Shown here in pieces: positions 25,999 to 33,726 of a stretch of 64,000 nucleotides of DNA (position 1 is the stretch's first letter; every line of letters starts with the position of its first letter). The notes beneath the pieces were generated by a model, which had not been told where the DNA came from, ran no database searches, and worked only from the letters and a program-made list of their open reading frames with translations. The translations under genes and the position numbers were made by a program. Origin of the DNA: CPC320 sp002684375 (GTDB taxonomy: Bacteria; Pseudomonadota; Alphaproteobacteria; Rhodobacterales; Rhodobacteraceae); assembly GCA_965662545.1 (NCBI GenBank), contig CBFIHZ010000017.1, positions 17,902 to 81,901 of the forward strand, read 5' to 3'.

Positions 25999-27453
25999 TT
26001 AAGTGAGCTCGCTCGCAATTTTTGCCACCCCCTCGCCGATGCGTTCGGCACCAATCGAGGAATAGGCGAGGCGGTAGAATTGTTGTGGTGGGTTAGGTTG
26101 GGCAAAAAACGAATGCCCCGGCTCAATCAACACGCCTTTCGGGACTAACTTATTGGCTAAGTCCCGCGTATCCACCCCGTCTGGGGCCTGCATCCAGAAC
26201 GATGATCCGCCGAAATAAGCCCGACCTGCCACCGCCAAGCCACAGGTTTTAATTGCATCATCCATCACGCGGCGCCGGTCCGAGAGCATACGGCTCATTT
26301 TTCGGATCAGTGCGTCGTAATGACCCAGAGACAGGAAATAGGCTGCGGTGCGCTGGATGTGACCAGGGGGGTGGCGCAAGACGCTGGCACGCAGGGCGCG
26401 GGCTTCTTTTATAAACGGCTCAGATCCGACCAGATAGCCCAGCCTGAGACCCGGAAAAAGTGATTTTGAAAAGCTTCCAACATAAATCACTCGACCATCG
26501 GGATCGAGCGATTTCAATGCGGGCGAAGGCGCCGAAAGAAACGACATTTCGAACTCGTAATCATCCTCGACAATCAGCGCATCCTGCGCGCGAGCGCGCT
26601 TTAACAAGGCCATACGCCGCTCAATCGGCATCGTCGCGGTCGTGGGACATTGATGGCTTGGCGTGGTAAAGATGACGTCCACATCGGGGGGAATTGCATC
26701 GGGTGGCAGGCCGTGCTCGTCGACATCAATCACAGCCAGATGACACCGAGACTGCGTGAGGATATCACGCAAAGCATGATAGCAGGGGTTCTCAATCGCG
26801 GCTTTGCGGCGTTGTGTCAGCAATACCTGAGCGGTCAACCACAGGGCATTCTGGGCTCCGAGTGTGACCAGTATTTCTTCCGGGCGGGCAATGATGCCGC
26901 GCCGGGGCAATGTGTGCCGTGCAATAAACTCAACCAGTTGCGGATCATCCTGATCGTAATAATCAGTGGTCAGCGCGGTGAAGTTTTTCTGACCCAAAGC
27001 CTGTAGAGCGCACATGCGCCAATTGGCGTGGTCAAACACTGTGGGATCGGCTTGGCCATACACAAAGGGATATTTGAACTTTGCCCAATCTTGTGGTTTT
27101 TCCGGGGTCGCCCCACCTGTAAACTTTTGTCCGATCGCCCGGGACCAATCGACGCCATCACTTCGCGGTCGGTTGGGGGGTACGGATGGGGGGTCCGGCG
27201 CGTTTTGCGAGACATAATACCCCGAGCGACCTTTTGAACTGAGATAGTCATTTGCCAGAAGTTCGGTATAGGCCAGCGTCACAGTGATTCTGCTGACCCC
27301 CAGATGCAGCGCCAGCTTTCGCGTTGAGGGCAGTTTTTCTCCGCGGCGAAATCGCCCCGATAGGATGCCTTCGGCAATCATTTGCTGAATACGGGCTTGC
27401 AGGGTGCCCTGCGCCTCGGGGATTAGGAAAAAGGTTTCAATTGGGATTGCCAT
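25999..27453 (-). CDS. tauR: TauR, MocR/GntR-family regulator of taurine genes
   Basis: A 484-aa MocR-type factor: a GntR winged helix at residues 1 to about 85 (LSGRFRRGEKLPSTRKLALHL, GVSRITVTLAYTELLANDYL), a linker, then an aminotransferase-fold effector domain with the expected PLP-Lys region in VIYVGSFSKSLFPGLRLGYL and a preceding IVEDDYEFEM. MocR regulators of this type (TauR) activate taurine genes in Rhodobacter capsulatus. It sits between xsc and tpa on their strand. A related, oppositely oriented repeat just before its start suggests autoregulation. Confidence 0.9.
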   Translation of the reverse strand: MAIPIETFFLIPEAQGTLQARIQQMIAEGILSGRFRRGEKLPSTRKLALHLGVSRITVTLAYTELLANDYLSSKGRSGYYVSQNAPDPPSVPPNRPRSDGVDWSRAIGQKFTGGATPEKPQDWAKFKYPFVYGQADPTVFDHANWRMCALQALGQKNFTALTTDYYDQDDPQLVEFIARHTLPRRGIIARPEEILVTLGAQNALWLTAQVLLTQRRKAAIENPCYHALRDILTQSRCHLAVIDVDEHGLPPDAIPPDVDVIFTTPSHQCPTTATMPIERRMALLKRARAQDALIVEDDYEFEMSFLSAPSPALKSLDPDGRVIYVGSFSKSLFPGLRLGYLVGSEPFIKEARALRASVLRHPPGHIQRTAAYFLSLGHYDALIRKMSRMLSDRRRVMDDAIKTCGLAVAGRAYFGGSSFWMQAPDGVDTRDLANKLVPKGVLIEPGHSFFAQPNPPQQFYRLAYSSIGAERIGEGVAKIASELT

Positions 27454-27466
27454 GGCTTAGCATAGT

Positions 27467-27498
27467 CTGGCCATAACTGTATTGCAAACTGGTATTAA
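27467..27498 (+). promoter_or_regulatory. TauR-like repeat in front of tauR
   Basis: CTGGCCATAA (27467-27476) and CTGGTATTAA (27489-27498), 22 bp start to start, lie 14-45 bp upstream of the tauR start. Orientation is opposite to the other three sites relative to the gene, and the second half-site is weaker. It is a candidate autoregulatory element. Confidence 0.5.
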
Positions 27499-27599
27499 TT
27501 TTAACGCGCTCCAAGTCTGGTAAGCCCAAGTCTGAAATGATGAGATAGATGGTACAGTCTTTTAATTTACAGGCTGTAAGCTGGAGTGCTTGATCACGG

Positions 27600-27633
27600 T
27601 TTCGAGACGCTCACAGGAAAGAGCGTCTCGAAA
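27600..27633 (-). terminator. Perfect 13-bp hairpin after tpa
   Basis: The arms TTTCGAGACGCTC and GAGCGTCTCGAAA are exact inverted repeats with an 8-nt loop, 17 bp beyond the tpa stop. There is no T tract on the minus strand, so it may protect the 3' end of tpa mRNA or terminate weakly before tauR. Confidence 0.5.
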
Positions 27634-27649
27634 TAATCATAAGATCGAT

Positions 27650-29029
27650 TTAGCCAAAGACCCGTGTCAGCGCGCCATCCACCGCTGTGAGTATTTCGTC
27701 AATATCGTCTTTTTTCGCAATCAGAGCCGGGCTGAAACACAGCGTGTTGTTAAAGCCGGGAAGCGAGCGGTTGGTCGCCCCGATCACAACGCCCTGCGCC
27801 ATGCAGTCTCCAACCACTGCCTGCACCTTTTTCTCATCCATCGGAGTTTTGTCTTCCCGATCGGATACCAGTTCGGCCCCAAGGAACAGACCCTTGCCGC
27901 GCACATCGCCGATTACCTTATGGCGTCCCATCAAGTCGGTCAGGGCGTCCAGCATATAAGTGCCCATCTGGTGGGTGTTCTCAAGAAGGTTCTCGTCTTC
28001 GATGATGCGAAGGTTTTCCAGTGCCGCCGCTGGCCCTGCAGTGCACCCGCCAAAGGTCGAGATATCGCGGAAATAGTTCATTGGGTCCGACGCGTCGTCC
28101 TTGAACAAGTCAAATACTTTTTCCGAGGTCACCAGACAGGCAATTGCAGCGTATCCTGAGGCGACGCCTTTGGCCATGGTCACCATATCCGGCTCGACGC
28201 CGTAATGTTGATAACCGAACCACGTGCCGGTGCGGCCCACGCCACAAACGACCTCATCGATATGCAGCAGTATATCATATTTGCGGCAAATTTCTTGAAC
28301 GCGCTGCCAATAGCCTTCGGGTGGGGTGATCACACCACCGCCGGCTGTTACCGGTTCAAGACAGATTGCGCCGACTGTGTCGGGACCTTCGCGCAGAATA
28401 ACCTCCTCAATGGCATCTGCAGCGCGTTCCCCATAGTTTTCGACATCCCATTGTTTGCGGTATTCCAAACAATGCGGGACTTTCACAAAGCCGGGCGTAT
28501 AGGGGCCATAATGCGCGTTGCGTTCTTCTTGACCGCCCGCCGATAGGCAAGCGATTGTCGTACCATGGTAGTCGCGGTCACGGTACAGAATTTTGTGTTT
28601 TTTGCCGCCATAGCGTTTATGGGCGATCTGGCGTACCATTTTAAAGGCTTTCTCGTTCGCTTCTGAGCCTGAATTGGTATAGTAGACCCGCGATAGTCCC
28701 GGCATTTTTGAGATCAGCTTTTCGGCGAATAGCGCGCCGGGGATAGAGCCCGCAGAGCCGGCAAAATAATTGAGCTTTATCAACTGGTCGCGCACTGCAT
28801 TCGCGATGCTCTCGCGGCCATAGCCGACATTAACTGTCCAGACACCGCCCGACACCGCATCGATATGCTCTTTGCCGTTCTGGTCCCAAACCCGCATGCC
28901 CTTGCCCTCGACGATGATCCGGGGTTCGGCATTTTCAAACGGTTTATGCTGCGTCAGGTGGTGCCAGATATGGGCGCGGTCGGCCTCGACCACCTTGGAA
29001 ATGTCATTGTCGCGAAGTGTGCCGTCCAT
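27650..29029 (-). CDS. tpa: Taurine--pyruvate aminotransferase
   Basis: A 459-aa class-III PLP aminotransferase transferring the amino group of taurine to pyruvate, giving sulfoacetaldehyde and alanine. The start at 29029 is supported by AGGAG 7 nt upstream; five further codons are open above it. Seen: YYTNSGSEANEKAFKMVRQ, the segment LYRDRDYHGTTIACLSAGGQ, the PLP-contacting Asp in LLHIDEVVCGVGRTG, and the Schiff-base Lys in MVTMAKGVASGY. Length and N-terminal HIWHHLTQHKPF match Tpa enzymes. An operator of the TauR type lies 106 bp upstream (centre). Confidence 0.95.
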   Translation of the reverse strand: MDGTLRDNDISKVVEADRAHIWHHLTQHKPFENAEPRIIVEGKGMRVWDQNGKEHIDAVSGGVWTVNVGYGRESIANAVRDQLIKLNYFAGSAGSIPGALFAEKLISKMPGLSRVYYTNSGSEANEKAFKMVRQIAHKRYGGKKHKILYRDRDYHGTTIACLSAGGQEERNAHYGPYTPGFVKVPHCLEYRKQWDVENYGERAADAIEEVILREGPDTVGAICLEPVTAGGGVITPPEGYWQRVQEICRKYDILLHIDEVVCGVGRTGTWFGYQHYGVEPDMVTMAKGVASGYAAIACLVTSEKVFDLFKDDASDPMNYFRDISTFGGCTAGPAAALENLRIIEDENLLENTHQMGTYMLDALTDLMGRHKVIGDVRGKGLFLGAELVSDREDKTPMDEKKVQAVVGDCMAQGVVIGATNRSLPGFNNTLCFSPALIAKKDDIDEILTAVDGALTRVFG

Positions 29030-29118
29030 GATATGTCTCCTCATGTTGGGGCGCGTGGATATGTGTTCGATTCGTGAACCTAATCATATTTAACACAGCC
29101 AAAGTTTTTCGGGTTTCG

Positions 29119-29151
29119 TTAGGGCCAGTTGCAAAAGAGACTTAAGGCCAA
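29119..29151 (-). promoter_or_regulatory. TauR-type direct-repeat operator upstream of tpa
   Basis: Half-sites TTAGGGCCAG (29119-29128) and TTAAGGCCAA (29142-29151), 23 bp start to start; the first is identical to the xsc first half-site. The centre is about 106 bp upstream of the tpa ATG. Confidence 0.78.
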
Positions 29152-29263
29152 ATTTGCAGGCCAGCCCAAGGCTTGTGCAATGTTAAGAAGGGCCACCCCT
29201 GAATCAAAAGGACGACCCCGATGTTTTTAAACGATATGAGGTACAGTTTAAAGGTATGCGCCC

Positions 29264-31192
29264 TCAACCTTTGCCCCGCCATGGAATAGTCTTTGTAATG
29301 ACCCAACGCATGATGAGATCGAACGCCAGCCCTAAAATGCCCATGATCAAAATTGTCACCCAGATCAATTCATAATCCGAAACTGTACGGGCGACGTTTT
29401 CAATAAAGCCGACCCCGGTGGTGCCAGCCAGCATTTCCGCTGCCACCAAAGTGCCCCAACAGACGCCGATTGCGATGCGTATACCCGTCAGGATTTCAGG
29501 CAGAGCGTTGGGCAATATCACGTTGCGTAAGATTTGTCCGTTTGTGGCCCCCAGCGAGTGCGAGGCCCTTATTTTTGACAATTGGGTGCCAGAGGCCCCG
29601 GTGCGGGCCGATATCACCATGATGGCAAATGCGACCATAAACAGCAGGAAGATCTTCCCGTCATCTTGAATGCCGAATATTGTCAGGATTAGCGGTGCCC
29701 ATGCCAATGGCGGCACCGGACGGTACAGTTCTATGAGCGGATCAAAAAATGACTTGAAGAACTTTGAAACGCCCATGTAAATGCCCAAAGGCACCCCGAA
29801 TAAAATCCCCAATCCCAAGGCGACCAGCACACGGAACATCGAATCCCAGACGTGGCCATCAAACATCGGTACAAAACCGAGGTTCACATCGCCCTGCGCG
29901 AGGGCCAGAACCTTGTCTTTGAAATTTGGCGTGACGGTGCCGTCTGCGGCATGTCTGGCATACTCTCCGGGCAGGACGTCGGCGATCCAATCGGGCATGG
30001 CCATCGCCACCACGTCGCCAACGGGCAACCATTTCCACCAAAACAGTGGAATTCCTTTAAAGCCCCCATCGGCCTCTGTGTTGGGGCTTGCGAGTTTCCA
30101 GAAAGTCGCCACAACATCGGTAGGCTTCGGGAGCCATCGGCCCGAGCCTTGCTCGGTACATTGTGTGCGCGATTTTACTATGCCGTCCCCAGGGAAAAAC
30201 AGGGTCTCAATCGTACCCAGCTGGCCGCGGGCTTGATTTTTTGCACTGTCGAGGGTGGCAATTGCTGTATTGATCCCTTCCAGCGATTCCGCCGGGAAGA
30301 TGATACCGTCATCTAGGCGTTTAAAAATACGCTCGACCGCTTTTAGATACGCCTTGCGGGCCGTTGCGGTGTCTTCGTCAAACGTTCCTGATTTCGTGAC
30401 TTTTTTCAGCCCGTCAATGCGGGATCTGATATCAATGACCAGAGCGTCATTCTGTGCGGGATTATTGCGGATTTTTATGAAGCGCGCCGCCAATGCCTGC
30501 GCGTCCAAAGCGACTGAGTCAAACAAGACACCTCTTTCGGTGACTGGCAACATTGGGATTTCGATATGCGTGGTGCCCCATCCGGGTTGCGCCAGTGCGT
30601 CTGCAGAGGGCGGGGTGCCCTGCGGCCCGGCTTTGAGTTGGGTGCTGAGGCCAACTAAATCTTCCGCCAAAGCTTGCAATTGATCCTGTGCGGCATCGCT
30701 CAGATTGGCCGGGTTCGACGAATTGGCCATAAGACGCCGGGTTTCGCCGATCAGCGCATAGAGTTCTGTTTGCTCATTTGGGGAAAACGCAGAGGTGGGC
30801 ATTTGTGATTGCAACTGCGTCAATTGATCTGAGTTGCGTGCAACGAGTGTCGTGGATTTGTAATAGCGCGATCCCAATGGCAATGCGGCTTTGATCGGCG
30901 AAATTGCCTCTTCGAGCTTTGCCACCTGACACATCTCGTTGGCCGCATTAGGAAAATAGGCACGGCCAACGCCCCACGAAAAGTAAAACCAAACCAGTAA
31001 CAGCGCAGAGATGCCGCAAACCGACCAATACCAGCCGCCTTTCGTGCGCTCAGGGTCGCCAAAGACCGCGTCTTTTGCGCTTAGCTTTGCCTGTTTTCTA
31101 CCGATGAAAATCGACGTGATGAACATAATCGCCAGTGCGAAAATGACCACGGCCGCAATCGTAGCACGGTTATCTGACATCCATTCAAGCAC
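29264..31192 (-). CDS. tauC: Taurine ABC transporter permease TauC with large N-terminal insertion
   Basis: A 642-aa protein, more than twice the usual TauC length (about 275 aa). The last 230 residues are a normal SsuC/TauC permease, including VPPLAWAPLILTIFGIQD and an EAA-like segment with ASHSLGATNGQILRNVILP. Ahead of it are a transmembrane helix (about 10-30), a second (about 55-75), and roughly 300 residues of probably extracytoplasmic helical sequence containing LEEAISPIKAALPLGSRYYK. The GTG at 31192 overlaps the tauB stop by 8 nt; an ATG at 31180 is the alternative. It forms the channel of the taurine importer with TauB. Rhodobacterales relatives may share the insertion (recall, unchecked). 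Confidence 0.85.
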   Translation of the reverse strand: MLEWMSDNRATIAAVVIFALAIMFITSIFIGRKQAKLSAKDAVFGDPERTKGGWYWSVCGISALLLVWFYFSWGVGRAYFPNAANEMCQVAKLEEAISPIKAALPLGSRYYKSTTLVARNSDQLTQLQSQMPTSAFSPNEQTELYALIGETRRLMANSSNPANLSDAAQDQLQALAEDLVGLSTQLKAGPQGTPPSADALAQPGWGTTHIEIPMLPVTERGVLFDSVALDAQALAARFIKIRNNPAQNDALVIDIRSRIDGLKKVTKSGTFDEDTATARKAYLKAVERIFKRLDDGIIFPAESLEGINTAIATLDSAKNQARGQLGTIETLFFPGDGIVKSRTQCTEQGSGRWLPKPTDVVATFWKLASPNTEADGGFKGIPLFWWKWLPVGDVVAMAMPDWIADVLPGEYARHAADGTVTPNFKDKVLALAQGDVNLGFVPMFDGHVWDSMFRVLVALGLGILFGVPLGIYMGVSKFFKSFFDPLIELYRPVPPLAWAPLILTIFGIQDDGKIFLLFMVAFAIMVISARTGASGTQLSKIRASHSLGATNGQILRNVILPNALPEILTGIRIAIGVCWGTLVAAEMLAGTTGVGFIENVARTVSDYELIWVTILIMGILGLAFDLIMRWVITKTIPWRGKG

Positions 31193-31982
31193 GGCCCATA
31201 ATCTCTTCTTCCATGTTCCAGATCATTGTCAGGATTTCCTCTCTGACGTCGGCAAATTGGCTGTCTTGCTTAATCTCTCGCAGAGACTCTGTTAGGCCAC
31301 GCTCGGCAAAAGGTAGGTTATATTCTTTGTGAATGCGCCCTGGGCGCGGCGCCATGACGAACAAACGTTCCCCCAGTAACAGCGCCTCTTCGACCGAATG
31401 GGTGATGATCATGATTGTCTTGCCAGTCTCTTTCCAAAGGTCCAGCACCAGTGACTGCATCTTTTCGCGGGTCAGCGCGTCCAGTGCGCCAAGCGGTTCA
31501 TCCATTAAAATGACATCGGGGTTGTTGACCAGACATCGCGCAAGCGCCACCCGCTGCTGCATACCGCCGGACAGTTGATACGTCGGTGTGTCACCAAATC
31601 CTTGAAGCCCAACAATATCGAGCCATTTTTCCACAAGTTCGGCGCTTTCTTGTTTATCTGTGTTTTTCATGCGCAAGCCAAAGTCGACATTTTTAGCAAC
31701 CGTCAGCCATTCGAATAAAGCGCCTTGTTGGAACACCATACCGCGTTCCACTCCAGGGCTTTTGATCACATCTCCGCCCAGTGAAATATAGCCTCCCGTT
31801 GGGTTGATAAAACCAGCAATCATGTTGAGCAACGTAGTTTTGCCACAGCCTGATGGCCCAAGCACGGCAAGTAATTCTCCTTTTTTCAAGGTGAAATTTA
31901 TGTCTTTCAGGGCCTCGACCTTCCCTCCGGTCTGGGGGTTGGTAAAGGTCATGCAAAGATCGTCACAGATAAGATTTGCCAT
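31185..31982 (-). CDS. tauB: Taurine ABC transporter ATP-binding protein
   Basis: A 265-aa ABC ATPase. Walker A GPSGCGKTTLL starts near residue 42, the signature LSGGMQQRVALARC lies mid-chain, Walker B VILMDEPLGALD follows, and the switch His is in IMIITHSVEEALLL. It resembles SsuB/TauB importers. It is coupled to tauC by an 8-nt overlap. A TauR-type operator sits about 103 bp upstream, and a terminator separates tauB from tauA, so tauBC may be a transcription unit of its own. Confidence 0.93.
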   Translation of the reverse strand: MANLICDDLCMTFTNPQTGGKVEALKDINFTLKKGELLAVLGPSGCGKTTLLNMIAGFINPTGGYISLGGDVIKSPGVERGMVFQQGALFEWLTVAKNVDFGLRMKNTDKQESAELVEKWLDIVGLQGFGDTPTYQLSGGMQQRVALARCLVNNPDVILMDEPLGALDALTREKMQSLVLDLWKETGKTIMIITHSVEEALLLGERLFVMAPRPGRIHKEYNLPFAERGLTESLREIKQDSQFADVREEILTMIWNMEEEIMGRA

Positions 31983-32068
31983 AAAGCCTCTGGTTATAAA
32001 CGGGTCCCAATCAAGCCGCCTTGACGACTGGTGTCGGGCCTTTGACTAAGGGGATCGAACGATCTCAG

Positions 32069-32101
32069 TTAGCGCCAGATCTATCCTCAGCTTAAGGCCA
32101 G
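32069..32101 (-). promoter_or_regulatory. TauR-type direct-repeat operator upstream of tauB
   Basis: Half-sites TTAGCGCCAG (32069-32078) and TTAAGGCCAG (32092-32101), 23 bp start to start, with the centre about 103 bp upstream of the tauB ATG. It lies just downstream of the tauA terminator, as expected for a separate tauBC promoter. Confidence 0.75.
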
Positions 32102-32144
32102 TATTTGGTTTAGCGCGCCTGATAAAAAGCCGTCTCAATATATG

Positions 32145-32173
32145 AAAAAGGAGGCCGTCGTTCGGGGCCTCCT
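32145..32173 (-). terminator. Rho-independent terminator after tauA
   Basis: On the minus strand the 8-bp perfect stem AGGAGGCC/GGCCTCCT with a 9-nt loop is followed by TTTTTC, 25 bp beyond the tauA stop. It would end or attenuate the tauA transcript before tauBC, a common way to make more binding protein than transporter. Confidence 0.85.
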
Positions 32174-32197
32174 GTAAAGTTTTTTGCCGTTCAAGGT

Positions 32198-33169
32198 TTA
32201 GTCTAGGAACGAGGCATCGATTGTTTTAGCAATGGAGGTACCATCAGAGGCGTCAGAAAATACGACACCCAAGGCGGCTGCTGCACCGGCTGCAACACCG
32301 TCCGGACCAAAGAACTTGGTCTTTTGATCTTCTTCAGACAAGAAAATCATGCCTTCCATTTGCGATCTGGTATCTTCAACGCTCATGCCAGCATCTTTTG
32401 CGACCTTTGCAAGCTGCTCGTCAGTAAAGGCCCAAGCTTTATTTGCCTCATCGGTCACGTCAAGAAATGTTCTCAAAAGATCAGGATTTTCGGTGGCAAA
32501 TTTTTCGGTCACGGAGACAACGTCAAAAGATCCGATGCCGGCTTCGACCTTTTGCTCCGAGGTCATGATTGGGGTGCCGACTTCACCGGCCGCCTTTGAA
32601 GAGTTGCCGCCAAAAATACAGGCCATATCGACAGAGCCGTCTGCCAGTGACACAGCACCGTCTGCTGGTGCCTGATCAACGATTGTCATTGTCGACATGT
32701 CAACGTCCAGATGGTTCATGTAACTTTTAAATGCAAAGTCGGCCATGGTGTTCAGTGGCACGGCAACGGTTTTACCCTCTAACTCTGAGGCGTTTGAGGC
32801 GTCAATGCCGAGACCATTTTTCACGAAACAATCATTCGCTTCATACATCATCGCCACGGCAACCATTTTCAACGGTGCGCCTTGTTGAATCGCGGTTACA
32901 AACGGGGCAAGACCTTGTGAGTAAGAGATGTCGATGTCACCGGATAGCATCGCTTCGGTCATCTGAACGCCGGTTGAAAAGTCAGTCCAGTTCACGTCGA
33001 CACCCATGGCGTCGTCATAGGCTTTGTCAACCTTTGCGATTTGGTTTGGGGACGCCCATTCCAAGAAGAACGCGGCGTTGACGGAATCTGTTGCATAAGA
33101 TGCAGAGGCAGTTGCCATAACGGCAGCGCTTGCTGTTGCCAGAATGGCGGCTTTGAGATTGTGCTTCAT
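32198..33169 (-). CDS. tauA: Taurine ABC transporter substrate-binding protein
   Basis: A 323-aa periplasmic binding protein. The ATG at 33169 is chosen because it begins a signal peptide (KHNLKAAILATASAAVMATA, cleavage near SYA-TD) and has GGGAG 6 nt upstream; the frame is open 30 codons higher. The mature part shows VNAAFFLEWASPNQIAKVD, ISYSQGLAPFVTAIQQGAPL and AVPLNTMADFAFKSYM, a TauA-type fold. It captures taurine for TauBC. No TauR-like repeat was found in its upstream region, unlike tauB, tpa and xsc. Confidence 0.93.
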   Translation of the reverse strand: MKHNLKAAILATASAAVMATASASYATDSVNAAFFLEWASPNQIAKVDKAYDDAMGVDVNWTDFSTGVQMTEAMLSGDIDISYSQGLAPFVTAIQQGAPLKMVAVAMMYEANDCFVKNGLGIDASNASELEGKTVAVPLNTMADFAFKSYMNHLDVDMSTMTIVDQAPADGAVSLADGSVDMACIFGGNSSKAAGEVGTPIMTSEQKVEAGIGSFDVVSVTEKFATENPDLLRTFLDVTDEANKAWAFTDEQLAKVAKDAGMSVEDTRSQMEGMIFLSEEDQKTKFFGPDGVAAGAAAALGVVFSDASDGTSIAKTIDASFLD

Positions 33170-33726
33170 TTTTAACTCCCTAAATGAAAGAAAGTAGATC
33201 AGCTCCAATTTGCTTTTGACGGCAAGACCGCCGACCCGCTTTCGCGAAACGCTTAACACGGCTGCAGATGCAAATCACCTTAAATTTTATAAAGGAATCT
33301 TATTTTTCTTACTTAATTAATAATGTTAAATTATAAATAATCGAATGCCATGGCTTAATGACACACCAACTCCTAATTTTTACGTCATAGCGCCGAGGTT
33401 ACGACTGGTACAGGCGTTTGACCAGATGGTGCAAAACCAATCGCCCGCAATCAATCTACTTACCGCGTAATAGTTTGAGAATTCAGCGATAAAAAATTGA
33501 GCTGAAGGTTTGCAACAGGGATGGCGCGGCGTGCGCCCTGATTTAAAATATCGTTTCTTGCCGCGCGTGGTGCTTGTGGCGGTTGGCACATAAAGATCTT
33601 TCGAATAGTTTTGGCAAAAGTGTTATTTTCACGTGAGAGGTCATCTTTTAGTTCGTTTCGCCATTTATTGAGCACAGCGGCGCCCTTGCCTCTGGACGGA
33701 GGCGTTTTGGCGGGTTACTCAGATTC
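33170..33726. promoter_or_regulatory. 557-bp divergent gap, presumed tauA promoter region
   Basis: No gene seen. The part nearest tauA (about 33270-33350) is strikingly AT-rich. An inverted repeat CTGGT/ACCAG lies around 33404-33425. I could not find TTAGnGCCAG-type half-sites on either strand. Confidence 0.4.
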
